Source: Oscillospiraceae bacterium (GTDB taxonomy: Bacteria > Bacillota > Clostridia > Oscillospirales > Acutalibacteraceae). From it: 40,749 nucleotides of DNA. Positions 25,330-34,088 of the stretch are shown here, piece after piece (position 1 is the first letter of the stretch; each line of letters begins with the position of its first letter). The notes under the pieces are model-generated. The model saw nothing but the letters and a program-made list of their open reading frames with translations, did no database searches and had not been told where the DNA came from. Position numbers and translations under genes: made by a program. The stretch spans positions 1 to 40,749 of the forward strand of contig SVOW01000018.1 of the NCBI GenBank assembly GCA_015066175.1. Reading direction: 5' to 3'.

Positions 25330-25518
25330 TCACACAGCACGAGTTACCTTACCGGAGCGTAAGCAACGAGAGCATACATAAACTCTTTTGGGAGTACCGT
25401 TAACAACAGCCTTAACACGCATGATGTTGGGCTTCCATGTTCTGTTTGATCTTCTGTGTGAATGGGAAACTTTGATACCGAAAGAAACGCTCTTTCCGCA
25501 GTATTCACATTTTGCCAT
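25330..25518 (-). CDS. rpmB: Large ribosomal subunit protein bL28
   Basis: 62 residues. Start at ATG 25516-25518, which has AAGGAGG at proper distance; an in-frame GTG at 25527 lies against that site and is not used. It is the zinc-binding C+ form, with CEYC near the N-terminus and CSRC near residue 51. The conserved FGIKVSHSHRRSNRTWKPNI segment is present. It is transcribed alone toward the end of the surface-protein gene, from its own promoter. Confidence 0.97.
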   Translation of the reverse strand: MAKCEYCGKSVSFGIKVSHSHRRSNRTWKPNIMRVKAVVNGTPKRVYVCSRCLRSGKVTRAV

Positions 25519-25561
25519 TTGTCGCACCTCCTTTTTTAATATCTGATTTACAACGTTTAAT

Positions 25562-25590
25562 ATTATATATGTATTTTACAAAAAAAGCAA
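25562..25590 (-). promoter_or_regulatory. Promoter of rpmB
   Basis: Minus strand: TTGCTT (25585-25590), a 17-bp spacer and a perfect TATAAT (25562-25567), about 44 nt before the ATG. Confidence 0.7.
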
Positions 25591-25669
25591 GTGTTTTTTG
25601 TGAATTTTTTAAATTTATCAAAAATATTCACATTTTGAGCCTTTTAACCACAATATTTTGTCCATTTAA

Positions 25670-25698
25670 TTGACAAAAACCCCACTCAGTGGTAGATT
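25670..25698 (+). promoter_or_regulatory. Promoter of the EamA transporter gene
   Basis: Consensus TTGACA (25670-25675), a 17-bp spacer and TAGATT (25693-25698). The predicted start near 25705 rules out the upstream in-frame start at 25689. Confidence 0.65.
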
Positions 25699-25730
25699 TA
25701 ATAGTAAATTATGGAAAAAGAGATGAAAAA

Positions 25731-26606
25731 ATGAGCGGTTATTTCTGGATTGTACTTGTTGCTGTTTACGGCGTATGTAAAGGTGTGCGTGAAATTTTCA
25801 AAAAATTTGCAATGAAACAAAGTTCTGTGATGGAAACTTTGTTTATTTATGTATTGTTGTCTTTCGTGATTGTTATACCTTTTGCACCTCAGGCTTTTGT
25901 GATGCAGAACTGGAATTATATGTATCTGATTTTGGTGAAATCTTTTGTGATTTTTCTTGCTTGGATATGCTCATTCAGAGCATTTTCAAAAATGCCTGTA
26001 AGCCTTTACGGTGTGCTTGATTTGTCAAGAATAATATTTTCTACGTTATACGGCATTTTTCTTGTCGGAGAAACAATCGGATATATGCACGTAATCGGTT
26101 TATCACTGGTCAGTGCTGGTCTTTTGCTTCTCAAATTCAGACCATCAAAAAACAAAAAAGAAAACACAGAAAAAGTCAGTGCGAAAGTGATTATAACTGC
26201 ATTTGCAGGCTGTGCATTAACAGCTCTTTCAGGTGCACTTGACAAGATACTTATGCGAAAAGGCGACCTTACTTCAAATCAACTCCAATTCTGGTATATG
26301 TTTTTTCTCGTTGTGTTTTACGCATTATACATTATTTTTACAAAAACAAAAATTGATTTTAAATCCTCATTTAAGAATAAATGGATTTATCTTATGAGTA
26401 TCTCTCTTGTGATAGGTGATAAGGCTTTGTTTGTTGCAAACAATAATCCAGCATGCACTGTTTCACTTATGACTCTCATCAAACAGATAAGCTGTATTGT
26501 TATAATTTTAGGCGGAAAATTCATTTTCAAAGAAAAAAGAATTCTCTATAAACTGTTCTGTGCTTGTGTGATAATTTCAGGCATTGTTATTGCTGTTTTA
26601 GAGTAA
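25731..26606 (+). CDS. EamA/DMT-family transporter
   Basis: 291 residues from ATG 25731. It has about ten hydrophobic helices in two homologous halves, the architecture of drug/metabolite transporters in the inner membrane. The segments VLDLSRIIFSTLYGIFLVGE and, in the second half, LMTLIKQISCIVIILGG with FKEKR are EamA-like. The charged loop SKNKKENTEK near residue 155 separates the halves. Substrate cannot be told. The ribosome binding site is weak (an AAAGAGA stretch). It stands alone between rpmB and tepA, each with its own promoter. Confidence 0.88.
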   Translation: MSGYFWIVLVAVYGVCKGVREIFKKFAMKQSSVMETLFIYVLLSFVIVIPFAPQAFVMQNWNYMYLILVKSFVIFLAWICSFRAFSKMPVSLYGVLDLSRIIFSTLYGIFLVGETIGYMHVIGLSLVSAGLLLLKFRPSKNKKENTEKVSAKVIITAFAGCALTALSGALDKILMRKGDLTSNQLQFWYMFFLVVFYALYIIFTKTKIDFKSSFKNKWIYLMSISLVIGDKALFVANNNPACTVSLMTLIKQISCIVIILGGKFIFKEKRILYKLFCACVIISGIVIAVLE

Positions 26607-26613
26607 TTTTATC

Positions 26614-26642
26614 TTGAAAAATACATAAAAAAATGTTATTAT
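26614..26642 (+). promoter_or_regulatory. Promoter of the tepA-ftsK transcript
   Basis: TTGAAA (26614-26619), a 17-bp spacer and TATTAT (26637-26642). The start would be near 26649, about 65 nt before tepA. Close spacing from tepA to mnmA with no internal terminator suggests one transcript to 34041. Confidence 0.6.
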
Positions 26643-26714
26643 ATATTGTAATGCATTTATGCTTCTGCGACGGACAAAATAGTCAATGATATTTGTCTTT
26701 CCGGAGGTAATAAA

Positions 26715-27506
26715 ATGGCAGAACGTATATATGAAAATTATGAAGATTGCGAGGACGAAGGCTTTTTTGAAAACACTGTAAAGCAGATTTTCGAAACAGG
26801 CTCAATCACTGTAAAAAAACATTCTCACAAGATTCATTGCATTACAATTATCGGTCAGATAGAAGGGCATTACGTTGCCTCACAGGAAACGAAAACAACT
26901 AAATATGAGCATATTATTCCTCAACTTATTGCTGTTGAAGAAAGCAACGATATAGACGGACTTTTTCTTATTCTCAACACTGTCGGCGGTGATATTGAAG
27001 CAGGACTTGCCATTGCAGAACTTATTTCAGGAATGAAAACGCCGAGCGTGTCGCTTGTTCTCGGCGGAGGACATTCTATCGGTGTTCCTCTTGCAGTGGC
27101 GGCGGATAAATCTTTTATTGTGCCGTCAGCTACTATGACAATCCATCCTGTGAGAACAAACGGCCTTGTAATAGGTGTTCCGCAGATGCTTGAATATTTT
27201 TTGCAGATGCAGGAAAGAATCGTATCGTTTGTGTGCTCAAATTCAAAAATCAAGGATGAAACATTCCGTAAATTAATGCTCGAAACAGGCGAATTAGTCA
27301 CAGATGTAGGCACAATTCTTGGAGGAAAAGATGCGGTCAGATATGGACTTATTGATAAAATAGGTTCTCTTTCCGATGCGCTTGATGAATTGGATAAATT
27401 GATTACTGAAAGGAAAATGAGAAATGGCAAATGCAAAGAAAAAAACGCAAAGTGCCAGAAAAACAACAAACAGCAAAGCTGCAAGCAACAAAACAACGAA
27501 CAATAA
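26715..27506 (+). CDS. tepA: TepA/YmfB-type ClpP-like serine protease
   Basis: 263 residues. It has a ClpP-crotonase fold with catalytic Ser121 in GGGHSIGVP and His144 in [18 protein letters not shown] around 88-97 gives the ClpP-like oxyanion region. The text closely resembles the Bacillus translocation-enhancing protein TepA, a cytoplasmic peptidase thought to clear signal peptides. The C-terminal 30 residues are a Lys/Gln/Asn/Cys-rich tail; it is encoded by the stretch that overlaps the next gene by 83 nt. The start has CCGGAGG. Neighbourhood with an FtsK/SpoIIIE gene is also known from Bacillus. Confidence 0.92.
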   Translation: MAERIYENYEDCEDEGFFENTVKQIFETGSITVKKHSHKIHCITIIGQIEGHYVASQETKTTKYEHIIPQLIAVEESNDIDGLFLILNTVGGDIEAGLAIAELISGMKTPSVSLVLGGGHSIGVPLAVAADKSFIVPSATMTIHPVRTNGLVIGVPQMLEYFLQMQERIVSFVCSNSKIKDETFRKLMLETGELVTDVGTILGGKDAVRYGLIDKIGSLSDALDELDKLITERKMRNGKCKEKNAKCQKNNKQQSCKQQNNEQ

Positions 27507-30147
27507 AGCAGCAAACAGCAAAAATATAAATCATTCTGCCGGAAACTCAAAGGCAAAGACTCAGCAAAACAGTGCAAAAAGTATGCCCGTTCAGCTTGTG
27601 TCAGTGTTACTTTTTTGCTCAGCATTGTTGATTTTTGCTTTTTGCGTTATTCCCGGGGAAGCTGTCTGGGGATTTTTGAGAGATCATGTGTTATTCGGCA
27701 CATTCGGTGTTGCTGCATTTTTTGTACCTGTCTTGCTGGGGTATATTGCAATTCTCTGCACTAAAAACGAACTTAATAAAAAAGGAAAAATAGGAAAACT
27801 CATAGGTTTTGTCACTTTTATTGTTTTCCTCTCAGCCTTTATACATATTGTATTCAATGACTTTGCTTATTTTCAAGGTAATTCAATCGGAAATCAGATA
27901 AGCGACGTGTATTCAAAAGGACTTACCTACGATAACGGTGGTTTATTCGGTGCTATTCTTGGTGGATTGATTGTTCTTCTCTGTGGTTCAAAAGTTCCTG
28001 CAGTTGTAATTGTTGTTATTGCTTTGCTTGGTATACTTATGATTCTCACAGGCACAACAGTTCTTAAAGTTTTCAACACTTTCAGCAAACCCGTGAAAAA
28101 AGCAGGCGATAAAATCGCTGAGCAAAGAGAAAAAAGAAAAGCCGAAAACGAAGAATTTGCAAAGAAAACTGTTGAGGAAATTTTTGCCGATGCAGATAAT
28201 GATTTTACCCCTGATATTCCCGCTGATAATGTTTCTTATGAGGAGGAAGTATCAAAGGTTGAAATTCCGTTTGAACCGCCTCAGATAGAAAATACTGAAG
28301 ATTACAACTTTGATCCGTCAGAAATTATCATGCCGCCTATTATTACAGGCGTAAAAAGCGGAAATACGGGCACATCAAGAAGACGTAACAAAATCAGAGC
28401 ACTTGATATTGATTTTGTTGAAGAATCGTCTGTGCCTTCTTTTGCAGAGTCACAACCTGCTAATGAGCCTGTTGATGAACCTGTAAAAGAAGAAAAACCG
28501 CCCGTTATAAGGCAGGCAACAAGAAAAACAGAAACAAAACCGCAGAAATCAGAAAATGCGTTTGAAGTAACTGAAACTGCCTTTGTTTCCACTCGCTCAG
28601 GCAAAGCAAAACCATATAAATATCCGCCTATGAGTTGTCTTTCAACACCAGACCCTTCAAAGAAAATTGATTATACAAGAGAGCTCCAGTCAAACGGACA
28701 GCATCTTATTGATGTGCTTAAAAACTTTGGCGTTGATGCAAAAATCTGCGAAATCTGCAGAGGTCCGTCTGTAACACGTTATGAGATTCAGCCGGCTCCC
28801 GGTGTGAGAATCAGCAAAATAACAGGTCTTTCAAACGATATTGCAATGAATATGGCAGCTTCCGGTGTCAGAATAGAAGCGCCTATTCCAAACAAATCAG
28901 CAGTAGGTATTGAAATTCCCAACAGAGACCGCACAATGGTGCTTCTTAAAGAAATTATTGATACTCCTGAATACAGAAAGTCAGATTCAAAGCTTAATGT
29001 TGCATTAGGTAAAGATATCACGGGTAATATTATCTGTGCCGATATTGCGAAGATGCCCCATCTTCTTATTGCAGGCACAACCGGTTCAGGTAAATCTGTG
29101 TGTATCAACTCTATGATTGTAAGCTTGCTTTACAATGCAACTCCCGATGAAGTCAAACTTCTTATGATTGACCCGAAGCAGGTTGAATTTACTGTTTACA
29201 ACGGTATTCCTCACTTGCTTGTGCCTGTTGTTTCAGACCCGAGAAAGGCAGCAGGTGCTCTTGCGTGGGCAGTTACAGAAATGCTTAACAGATATAAGCT
29301 TTTCTCTGAAAGAAACGTGAGAAACATCAAAGGCTATAATAAATTCTGCGAAGCAAATCCCGATATTCCCAAAATGCCGCAGATTGTTATTTTTATTGAC
29401 GAATTGTCTGACCTTATGATGGCAGCTCCAAACGAAGTTGAAGATTCTATCTGCCGTCTTGCACAGATGGCTCGTGCTGCAGGTATGCATCTTGTTATTG
29501 CAACGCAGAGGCCCTCAGTTAACGTTATCACAGGTGTTATCAAAGCAAATATTCCCAGCCGTATTTCACTTTCAGTTTCATCACAGATTGACTCTCGTAC
29601 AATCATTGATACTGCAGGTGCTGAAAAACTTCTGGGTAACGGTGATATGCTTTTCAATCCTGTTGGTATGTCAAAGCCTTTACGTGTGCAGGGTGCATTC
29701 CTTTCAGATGAAGAGGTTGAAAATATCGTAGAATTCATCAAGAGCCAGAAAGAGGGCACTTATGATGAAGATATTATTGAAGAAATTGAAAAGCATTCAG
29801 TAAATGAGAAAAAACGTGCAGGATACGATGTTGAAGATGACGGCGATGATGATGCAGACGAAATGCTTCCCGATGCAATAAGAATTGTCGTTGAAATGCA
29901 GGCAGCATCTACCACAATGCTTCAGAAAAAACTGAAACTTGGTTATGCACGTGCGTCAAGAATTATTGATGACCTGGAAGAAAGGGGAATTATCGGACCT
30001 TCAGAAGGTGCAAAACCGAGAAAGGTGCTTCTTTCAAAGCAGGAATATATGGAAATGAATGCTTTGTCATCTGATGGCAAAATCAATATGAATAAAGCAG
30101 GCGCAGAGCCCGAATATGAAGAAGATTACGAAGACGAGGATTTTTAA
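27424..30147 (+). CDS. ftsK: FtsK/SpoIIIE-family DNA translocase
   Basis: 907 residues. A low-complexity Lys/Asn/Thr/Ala N-terminus (1-50) precedes about four membrane helices (about 55-220). An acidic, Pro/Glu-rich linker runs to about 400. The hexameric motor carries Walker A GTTGSGKS (551-558) and Walker B IDE (Asp659, Glu660). The gamma winged-helix domain ends the protein (about 815-880), with [21 protein letters not shown]. The protein pumps chromosomal DNA through the division septum, or into the forespore if the organism sporulates; the sequence does not decide which. The start ATG 27424 has AAGGA 9 nt upstream and lies inside tepA. Confidence 0.95.
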   Translation: MANAKKKTQSARKTTNSKAASNKTTNNKAANSKNINHSAGNSKAKTQQNSAKSMPVQLVSVLLFCSALLIFAFCVIPGEAVWGFLRDHVLFGTFGVAAFFVPVLLGYIAILCTKNELNKKGKIGKLIGFVTFIVFLSAFIHIVFNDFAYFQGNSIGNQISDVYSKGLTYDNGGLFGAILGGLIVLLCGSKVPAVVIVVIALLGILMILTGTTVLKVFNTFSKPVKKAGDKIAEQREKRKAENEEFAKKTVEEIFADADNDFTPDIPADNVSYEEEVSKVEIPFEPPQIENTEDYNFDPSEIIMPPIITGVKSGNTGTSRRRNKIRALDIDFVEESSVPSFAESQPANEPVDEPVKEEKPPVIRQATRKTETKPQKSENAFEVTETAFVSTRSGKAKPYKYPPMSCLSTPDPSKKIDYTRELQSNGQHLIDVLKNFGVDAKICEICRGPSVTRYEIQPAPGVRISKITGLSNDIAMNMAASGVRIEAPIPNKSAVGIEIPNRDRTMVLLKEIIDTPEYRKSDSKLNVALGKDITGNIICADIAKMPHLLIAGTTGSGKSVCINSMIVSLLYNATPDEVKLLMIDPKQVEFTVYNGIPHLLVPVVSDPRKAAGALAWAVTEMLNRYKLFSERNVRNIKGYNKFCEANPDIPKMPQIVIFIDELSDLMMAAPNEVEDSICRLAQMARAAGMHLVIATQRPSVNVITGVIKANIPSRISLSVSSQIDSRTIIDTAGAEKLLGNGDMLFNPVGMSKPLRVQGAFLSDEEVENIVEFIKSQKEGTYDEDIIEEIEKHSVNEKKRAGYDVEDDGDDDADEMLPDAIRIVVEMQAASTTMLQKKLKLGYARASRIIDDLEERGIIGPSEGAKPRKVLLSKQEYMEMNALSSDGKINMNKAGAEPEYEEDYEDEDF

Positions 30148-30150
30148 ATA

Positions 30151-32022
30151 ATGAGTAATTTTTTACCTATTACAGCAGAAGAAGCAAAACAGAGAGGATG
30201 GGACAGTGTCGATTTTGTTTACGTAACAGGCGATGCTTACGTTGACCATCCCAGCTTCGGCGTGTCTATAATTTCACGTGTGCTTGAGGCTAAAGGTTAC
30301 AAAGTCGGTATTATAAGTCAGCCTGATTGGAAAAACAATCAGGCTTTCAAGATTTTCGGCAAACCAAAGCTTGGCTTTATGGTCACTTCAGGTAATATCG
30401 ACAGTATGGTGGCACATTACACTGCTGCCAAAAAGAAAAGAAGTGACGATGCTTACACTCCGGGCGGAAAAGCAGGTAAAAGACCTGACAGAGCAGTTAT
30501 TGTTTACTGTAAAAAAATTCGTGAAATTTATCCTGACTGCCCTATAATTATCGGCGGTCTTGAGGCGTCGTTGAGAAGATTTGCTCATTATGATTATTGG
30601 GATGACTGTGTAAAACCCTCAATTCTTGTTGAATCAGGTGCAGACCTTTTAAGTTTCGGAATGGGTGAAAACCAGACTATAGAAATTGCCCAAAGGCTTG
30701 CAAACGGCGAAAGCATCAGCACAATGACTGATATCAAGGGCACTTGTTGCCTTATTGACACAAAAGACACACCTTATACAGGCGTGGAATGTCCCTCATA
30801 TAAAAATGTTGCAAATTCAAAACGCGAATATGCAATCGCAACAAGAATTCAGCTTGATGAGCAGGACCATATCCGCGGAAAAATGATAAAACAACGTCAT
30901 GGCGATAAAATGCTTATTCAGAATGAGCCTATGCCGCCGCTTACAACAGAAGAGCTTGACTGGGTTTATTCTTTACCCTATGAAAGAAATTATCACCCGT
31001 CTTATGAGGTGCTTGGTGGTGTGCCGGGTATTGAAGAAGTAAAATTTTCAATCACTCACAACAGAGGTTGTTTCGGTGCTTGTAACTTCTGCTCTCTTGC
31101 TTTCCATCAGGGAAGATTTATAACAACGAGAAGCAAAGAATCTATAGTTGAAGAAGCAAAAAAATTAACTGAGCTTGATGGTTTCAAAGGTTATATTCAT
31201 GATGTTGGCGGTCCTACTGCTAATTTCCGCAGACCATCATGCGATAAACAGCTTGAACATGGCCTTTGCAAAGGCAAAAAGTGCCTTGCACCAATTCCTT
31301 GCAAACAGCTTGTATCAAATCACGAAGAATATCTTGATATTTTAAGAACTTTAAGAAGTCTGCCAAAAGTGAAAAAGGTTTTCATCCGTTCAGGAATCAG
31401 GTTTGACTATCTGCTCGAAGATAAAGATAAAACTTTCTTCCGTGAATTGGTTGAGCATCACACGAGTGGTCAGCTTAAGGTTGCACCGGAGCACTGCAGT
31501 GCAAGTGTGCTTGATTATATGGGTAAACCTCATATTGAAGCATATATTAAATTTTCACGCGAATATTTTGCTATAAATAAAAAAATTGGTAAAGAGCAGT
31601 ATCTTGTGCCTTATCTTATGTCATCCCATCCGGGCAGCACTCTTGATGATGCTATAGAGCTTGCACAATTTCTTAAAAAAGAACATATCAGACCTGAGCA
31701 GGTGCAGGATTTTTATCCCACACCCGGTACTATTTCCACATGTATGTTCTACACAGGTCTTGACCCATACACATTAAAAGAAGTTTATGTTGCAAAAAAT
31801 CCCCACGATAAAGCCCTTCAACGTGCTCTGCTGCAAAGCTATAATCCTAAAAATAAGGCTCTCGTTGAAGAAGCGTTGAAGAAAGCAAGACGCACTGATT
31901 TAATAGGTAATTCAGAAAAATGTCTTATCAGAGGTAACTATCAGCAGAATTCTGATAACCGTAAAAATTTCGGTAAAAACAAGGCGGTGAAAAGTAAAAA
32001 TGGGAGAAAAAATAAAAAATAA
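30151..32022 (+). CDS. ygiQ: YgiQ-family radical SAM protein
   Basis: 623 residues, typical for the family. An N-terminal domain (1-300) with the diagnostic GDAYVDHPSFG near residue 26 is followed by the radical SAM core with Cys307, Cys311 and Cys314 (C-x3-C-x2-C) binding a [4Fe-4S] cluster. A further Cys-rich stretch CDKQLEHGLCKGKKC lies near residue 370. The C-terminus is Lys/Asn-rich. The reaction is not established for this family. It begins 3 nt after ftsK, with GAGGA in the end of that gene as ribosome binding site, and its end overlaps the next gene by 23 nt. Confidence 0.95.
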   Translation: MSNFLPITAEEAKQRGWDSVDFVYVTGDAYVDHPSFGVSIISRVLEAKGYKVGIISQPDWKNNQAFKIFGKPKLGFMVTSGNIDSMVAHYTAAKKKRSDDAYTPGGKAGKRPDRAVIVYCKKIREIYPDCPIIIGGLEASLRRFAHYDYWDDCVKPSILVESGADLLSFGMGENQTIEIAQRLANGESISTMTDIKGTCCLIDTKDTPYTGVECPSYKNVANSKREYAIATRIQLDEQDHIRGKMIKQRHGDKMLIQNEPMPPLTTEELDWVYSLPYERNYHPSYEVLGGVPGIEEVKFSITHNRGCFGACNFCSLAFHQGRFITTRSKESIVEEAKKLTELDGFKGYIHDVGGPTANFRRPSCDKQLEHGLCKGKKCLAPIPCKQLVSNHEEYLDILRTLRSLPKVKKVFIRSGIRFDYLLEDKDKTFFRELVEHHTSGQLKVAPEHCSASVLDYMGKPHIEAYIKFSREYFAINKKIGKEQYLVPYLMSSHPGSTLDDAIELAQFLKKEHIRPEQVQDFYPTPGTISTCMFYTGLDPYTLKEVYVAKNPHDKALQRALLQSYNPKNKALVEEALKKARRTDLIGNSEKCLIRGNYQQNSDNRKNFGKNKAVKSKNGRKNKK

Positions 32023-32962
32023 GAAACTACTGCTGATTATTATTGCCGTTTTGGTTGTGGTTGTTATTGCTGTTGTGATGTTAGTAACAAACAAAAATGA
32101 AGAAGAAAATCCTGAAGAAACAGAATCAACAACAAACTGGGCAGAAGAACTGGCAGATGCAGGGCTTTCTCCATATAACACAAGCCTTTCAGCTTATGAT
32201 AACGCAGAATTTACTGTTGATTTCATTGATGTTGAGCAGGGGGATTGTGCGCTTGTTTCATGTAATGATAAGCATATGCTTGTTGATTGCGGTGAGGCAG
32301 AGTATTATGAAGTCGTAAAGCATTTTCTTGAAAATAAAGGTGTTGAAAAATTAGATATTGTTATTGTATCTCATCCTCATACCGACCATATGGGCGGTAT
32401 GAGTAAACTTTTTAACGATTTCGCAATAGGCACTCTGATAATGCCTGAAATCGGAAATCACAAAGACCTTGAAATTTCTGTTTATGAAACTTTTCAGCAA
32501 TCACTTGAAGAACATTCAATTAATGTTGTTTATCCTGAAGCAGAAGACACTTTTTCATTAGATAAAGCTGACGTTACCATTATAGCGCCATTGAGAAAGT
32601 ACAGAGAAATCAACAATATGTCTGTTATCGCAATGGTCGAGTTTGAGGGCAAAAAATTTCTTTTCACAGGTGATGCAGAAGAAAGAGCAGAACTGCGTGT
32701 TTTAAGAAGCAATGTAAACCTTGATTGTGATGTGCTGAAAGTTGCTCATCACGGAAGTGACAGCTCCTCAGCAGAAGAATTTATAAAAGCATCTTCGCCT
32801 GAAATTGCTGTTATCAGTGTAGCTCAGAGTAACGAATATAATCATCCTGACGGAAAATCAATCAGAAATCTTCTGAAAGAAGACGCTGAAATTTACAGAA
32901 CTGACCTTGACGGCACAATAAGTTTTTATATTTTTGAAGATGAAATTATAAGGAATGTTTGA
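32000..32962 (+). CDS. Membrane-anchored ComEC-like metallo-beta-lactamase-fold hydrolase
   Basis: 320 residues. One N-terminal hydrophobic helix (about 10-29) with a basic start is followed by an acidic linker, so the enzyme domain is outside the membrane. The metal motif HPHTDH (His125, His127, Asp129, His130) and the later VAHHGSDSSS match the hydrolase domain of ComEC/Rec2, which degrades DNA during uptake, and of stand-alone relatives. FIDVEQGDC near residue 75 is also typical. No ComEC channel domain is present. It is probably a secreted nuclease or phosphodiesterase; the substrate is unknown. It overlaps ygiQ by 23 nt and ends 2 nt before mnmA. Confidence 0.9.
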   Translation: MGEKIKNKKLLLIIIAVLVVVVIAVVMLVTNKNEEENPEETESTTNWAEELADAGLSPYNTSLSAYDNAEFTVDFIDVEQGDCALVSCNDKHMLVDCGEAEYYEVVKHFLENKGVEKLDIVIVSHPHTDHMGGMSKLFNDFAIGTLIMPEIGNHKDLEISVYETFQQSLEEHSINVVYPEAEDTFSLDKADVTIIAPLRKYREINNMSVIAMVEFEGKKFLFTGDAEERAELRVLRSNVNLDCDVLKVAHHGSDSSSAEEFIKASSPEIAVISVAQSNEYNHPDGKSIRNLLKEDAEIYRTDLDGTISFYIFEDEIIRNV

Positions 32963-32964
32963 TT

Positions 32965-34041
32965 ATGGCAAATGAAAAAAAGGTTATAGTTGCAATGAGC
33001 GGGGGAGTAGACAGCTCTGTTGCAGCTTGTCTGTTGAAAAATCAGGGCTATTTCTGCCACGGTGTAACATTAAAGCTTTACGACGAAAAAGATGACGATA
33101 ATTCGCAGAAAGCCTGTTGTACAGATGAAGACATAGAAGACGCAAGAAAAGTTGCATCAAGCCTTGGTATGCCCTATGATGTTTATGATTTCAAGGCAGA
33201 TTTCAAAGGGGAAGTTATTGACCGTTTTGTAAAAGGGTATTTAAATGGTGAAACTCCCAATCCTTGCATTGATTGCAACAGATACATCAAATTCAGTCAG
33301 ATTTTAAAAGCAGCAGACAAGTTTGATGCAAAATATATTTCAACAGGTCACTATGCATGCATTGAGTATGACAAGTCAAGCGGAAGATATCTTCTCAAAA
33401 AAGGCAAATATGACCTTAAAGACCAAAGCTATGTGCTTTACAGTTTATCTCAGGAAAAATTATCAAGGCTTTTGTTGCCTGTGGGCGAATTGAAAAAAGA
33501 GGATGTAAGGCTTATTGCAGAAGAATACGGCTTTATAAATTCAGCAAAACCGGACAGTCAGGATATCTGCTTTGTAAAAAACGGCGATTACGTATCTTTC
33601 ATAGAGAATTACTGCGGCAAGAAATTTCCTGAAGGTAATTTTGTTGAAAGAAGTGGTAAAATAATTGCCCGTCATAAAGGTATAATCGGCTACACTGTAG
33701 GTCAGCGTAAAGGTCTTGGTATTGCTTCAACCGAGCCTTATTTTGTGCTTGAAAAGAATGTTGAAAGAAACGAAGTCATCATTGGTAGGGCAGAGGAGCA
33801 GTATCAGAAAACAATTTTGGTTGATGATGTAAACTGGATTGCCTTTGAAAAACTTACCTCACCTATAAAAACAGCAGTAAAAATCCGCTACAGACACAAG
33901 GAAGTGCCGGCAACAGTTTCGCAGTTTGATGAAAACAGAATACTTGTCGAATTTGATGAGCCTCAACGTGCACCTGCAAAAGGTCAGGCAGCAGTTTTCT
34001 ATGATGGCGAATATGTTGTGGGCGGCGGTAAAATATTATAA
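32965..34041 (+). CDS. mnmA: tRNA-specific 2-thiouridylase
   Basis: 358 residues from ATG 32965, chosen because AAGGA lies 10 nt upstream; the in-frame TTG at 32959 is too close to it. MnmA adds sulfur to U34 of tRNA Lys, Glu and Gln. The PP-loop SGGVDSS is at 12-18. The two catalytic cysteines are Cys101 (NPCIDC) and Cys202 (DSQDICFV). The YTVGQRKGLGI segment and the C-terminal beta-barrel are present. A bidirectional terminator follows directly, ending the tepA-mnmA block. Confidence 0.97.
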   Translation: MANEKKVIVAMSGGVDSSVAACLLKNQGYFCHGVTLKLYDEKDDDNSQKACCTDEDIEDARKVASSLGMPYDVYDFKADFKGEVIDRFVKGYLNGETPNPCIDCNRYIKFSQILKAADKFDAKYISTGHYACIEYDKSSGRYLLKKGKYDLKDQSYVLYSLSQEKLSRLLLPVGELKKEDVRLIAEEYGFINSAKPDSQDICFVKNGDYVSFIENYCGKKFPEGNFVERSGKIIARHKGIIGYTVGQRKGLGIASTEPYFVLEKNVERNEVIIGRAEEQYQKTILVDDVNWIAFEKLTSPIKTAVKIRYRHKEVPATVSQFDENRILVEFDEPQRAPAKGQAAVFYDGEYVVGGGKIL

Positions 34042-34052
34042 GACAAAAAATT

Positions 34053-34085
34053 TCCACCTTGAAACAAATTTCAAGGTGGATTTTT
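34053..34085. terminator. Bidirectional terminator between mnmA and the GH123-like gene
   Basis: Perfect 12-bp arms (34053-34064 and 34069-34080), a 4-nt loop, T residues on the right and A residues on the left, serving convergent genes. Confidence 0.9.
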
Positions 34086-34088
34086 ACT

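Noticed and set aside
25519-25527. GTG start of rpmB three codons upstream
   Set aside because: The codon lies against the Shine-Dalgarno sequence; bL28 proteins begin at the following MAKCEYCG.
25689-25730. Longer N-terminus of the EamA transporter
   Set aside because: It begins upstream of the predicted transcription start (about 25705), and the extra residues are polar and not family-like.
26921-27625. Minus-strand ORF of 234 codons across tepA and ftsK
   Set aside because: It is antisense to two well-supported genes, shows no family motif, and begins inside ftsK without a ribosome binding site.
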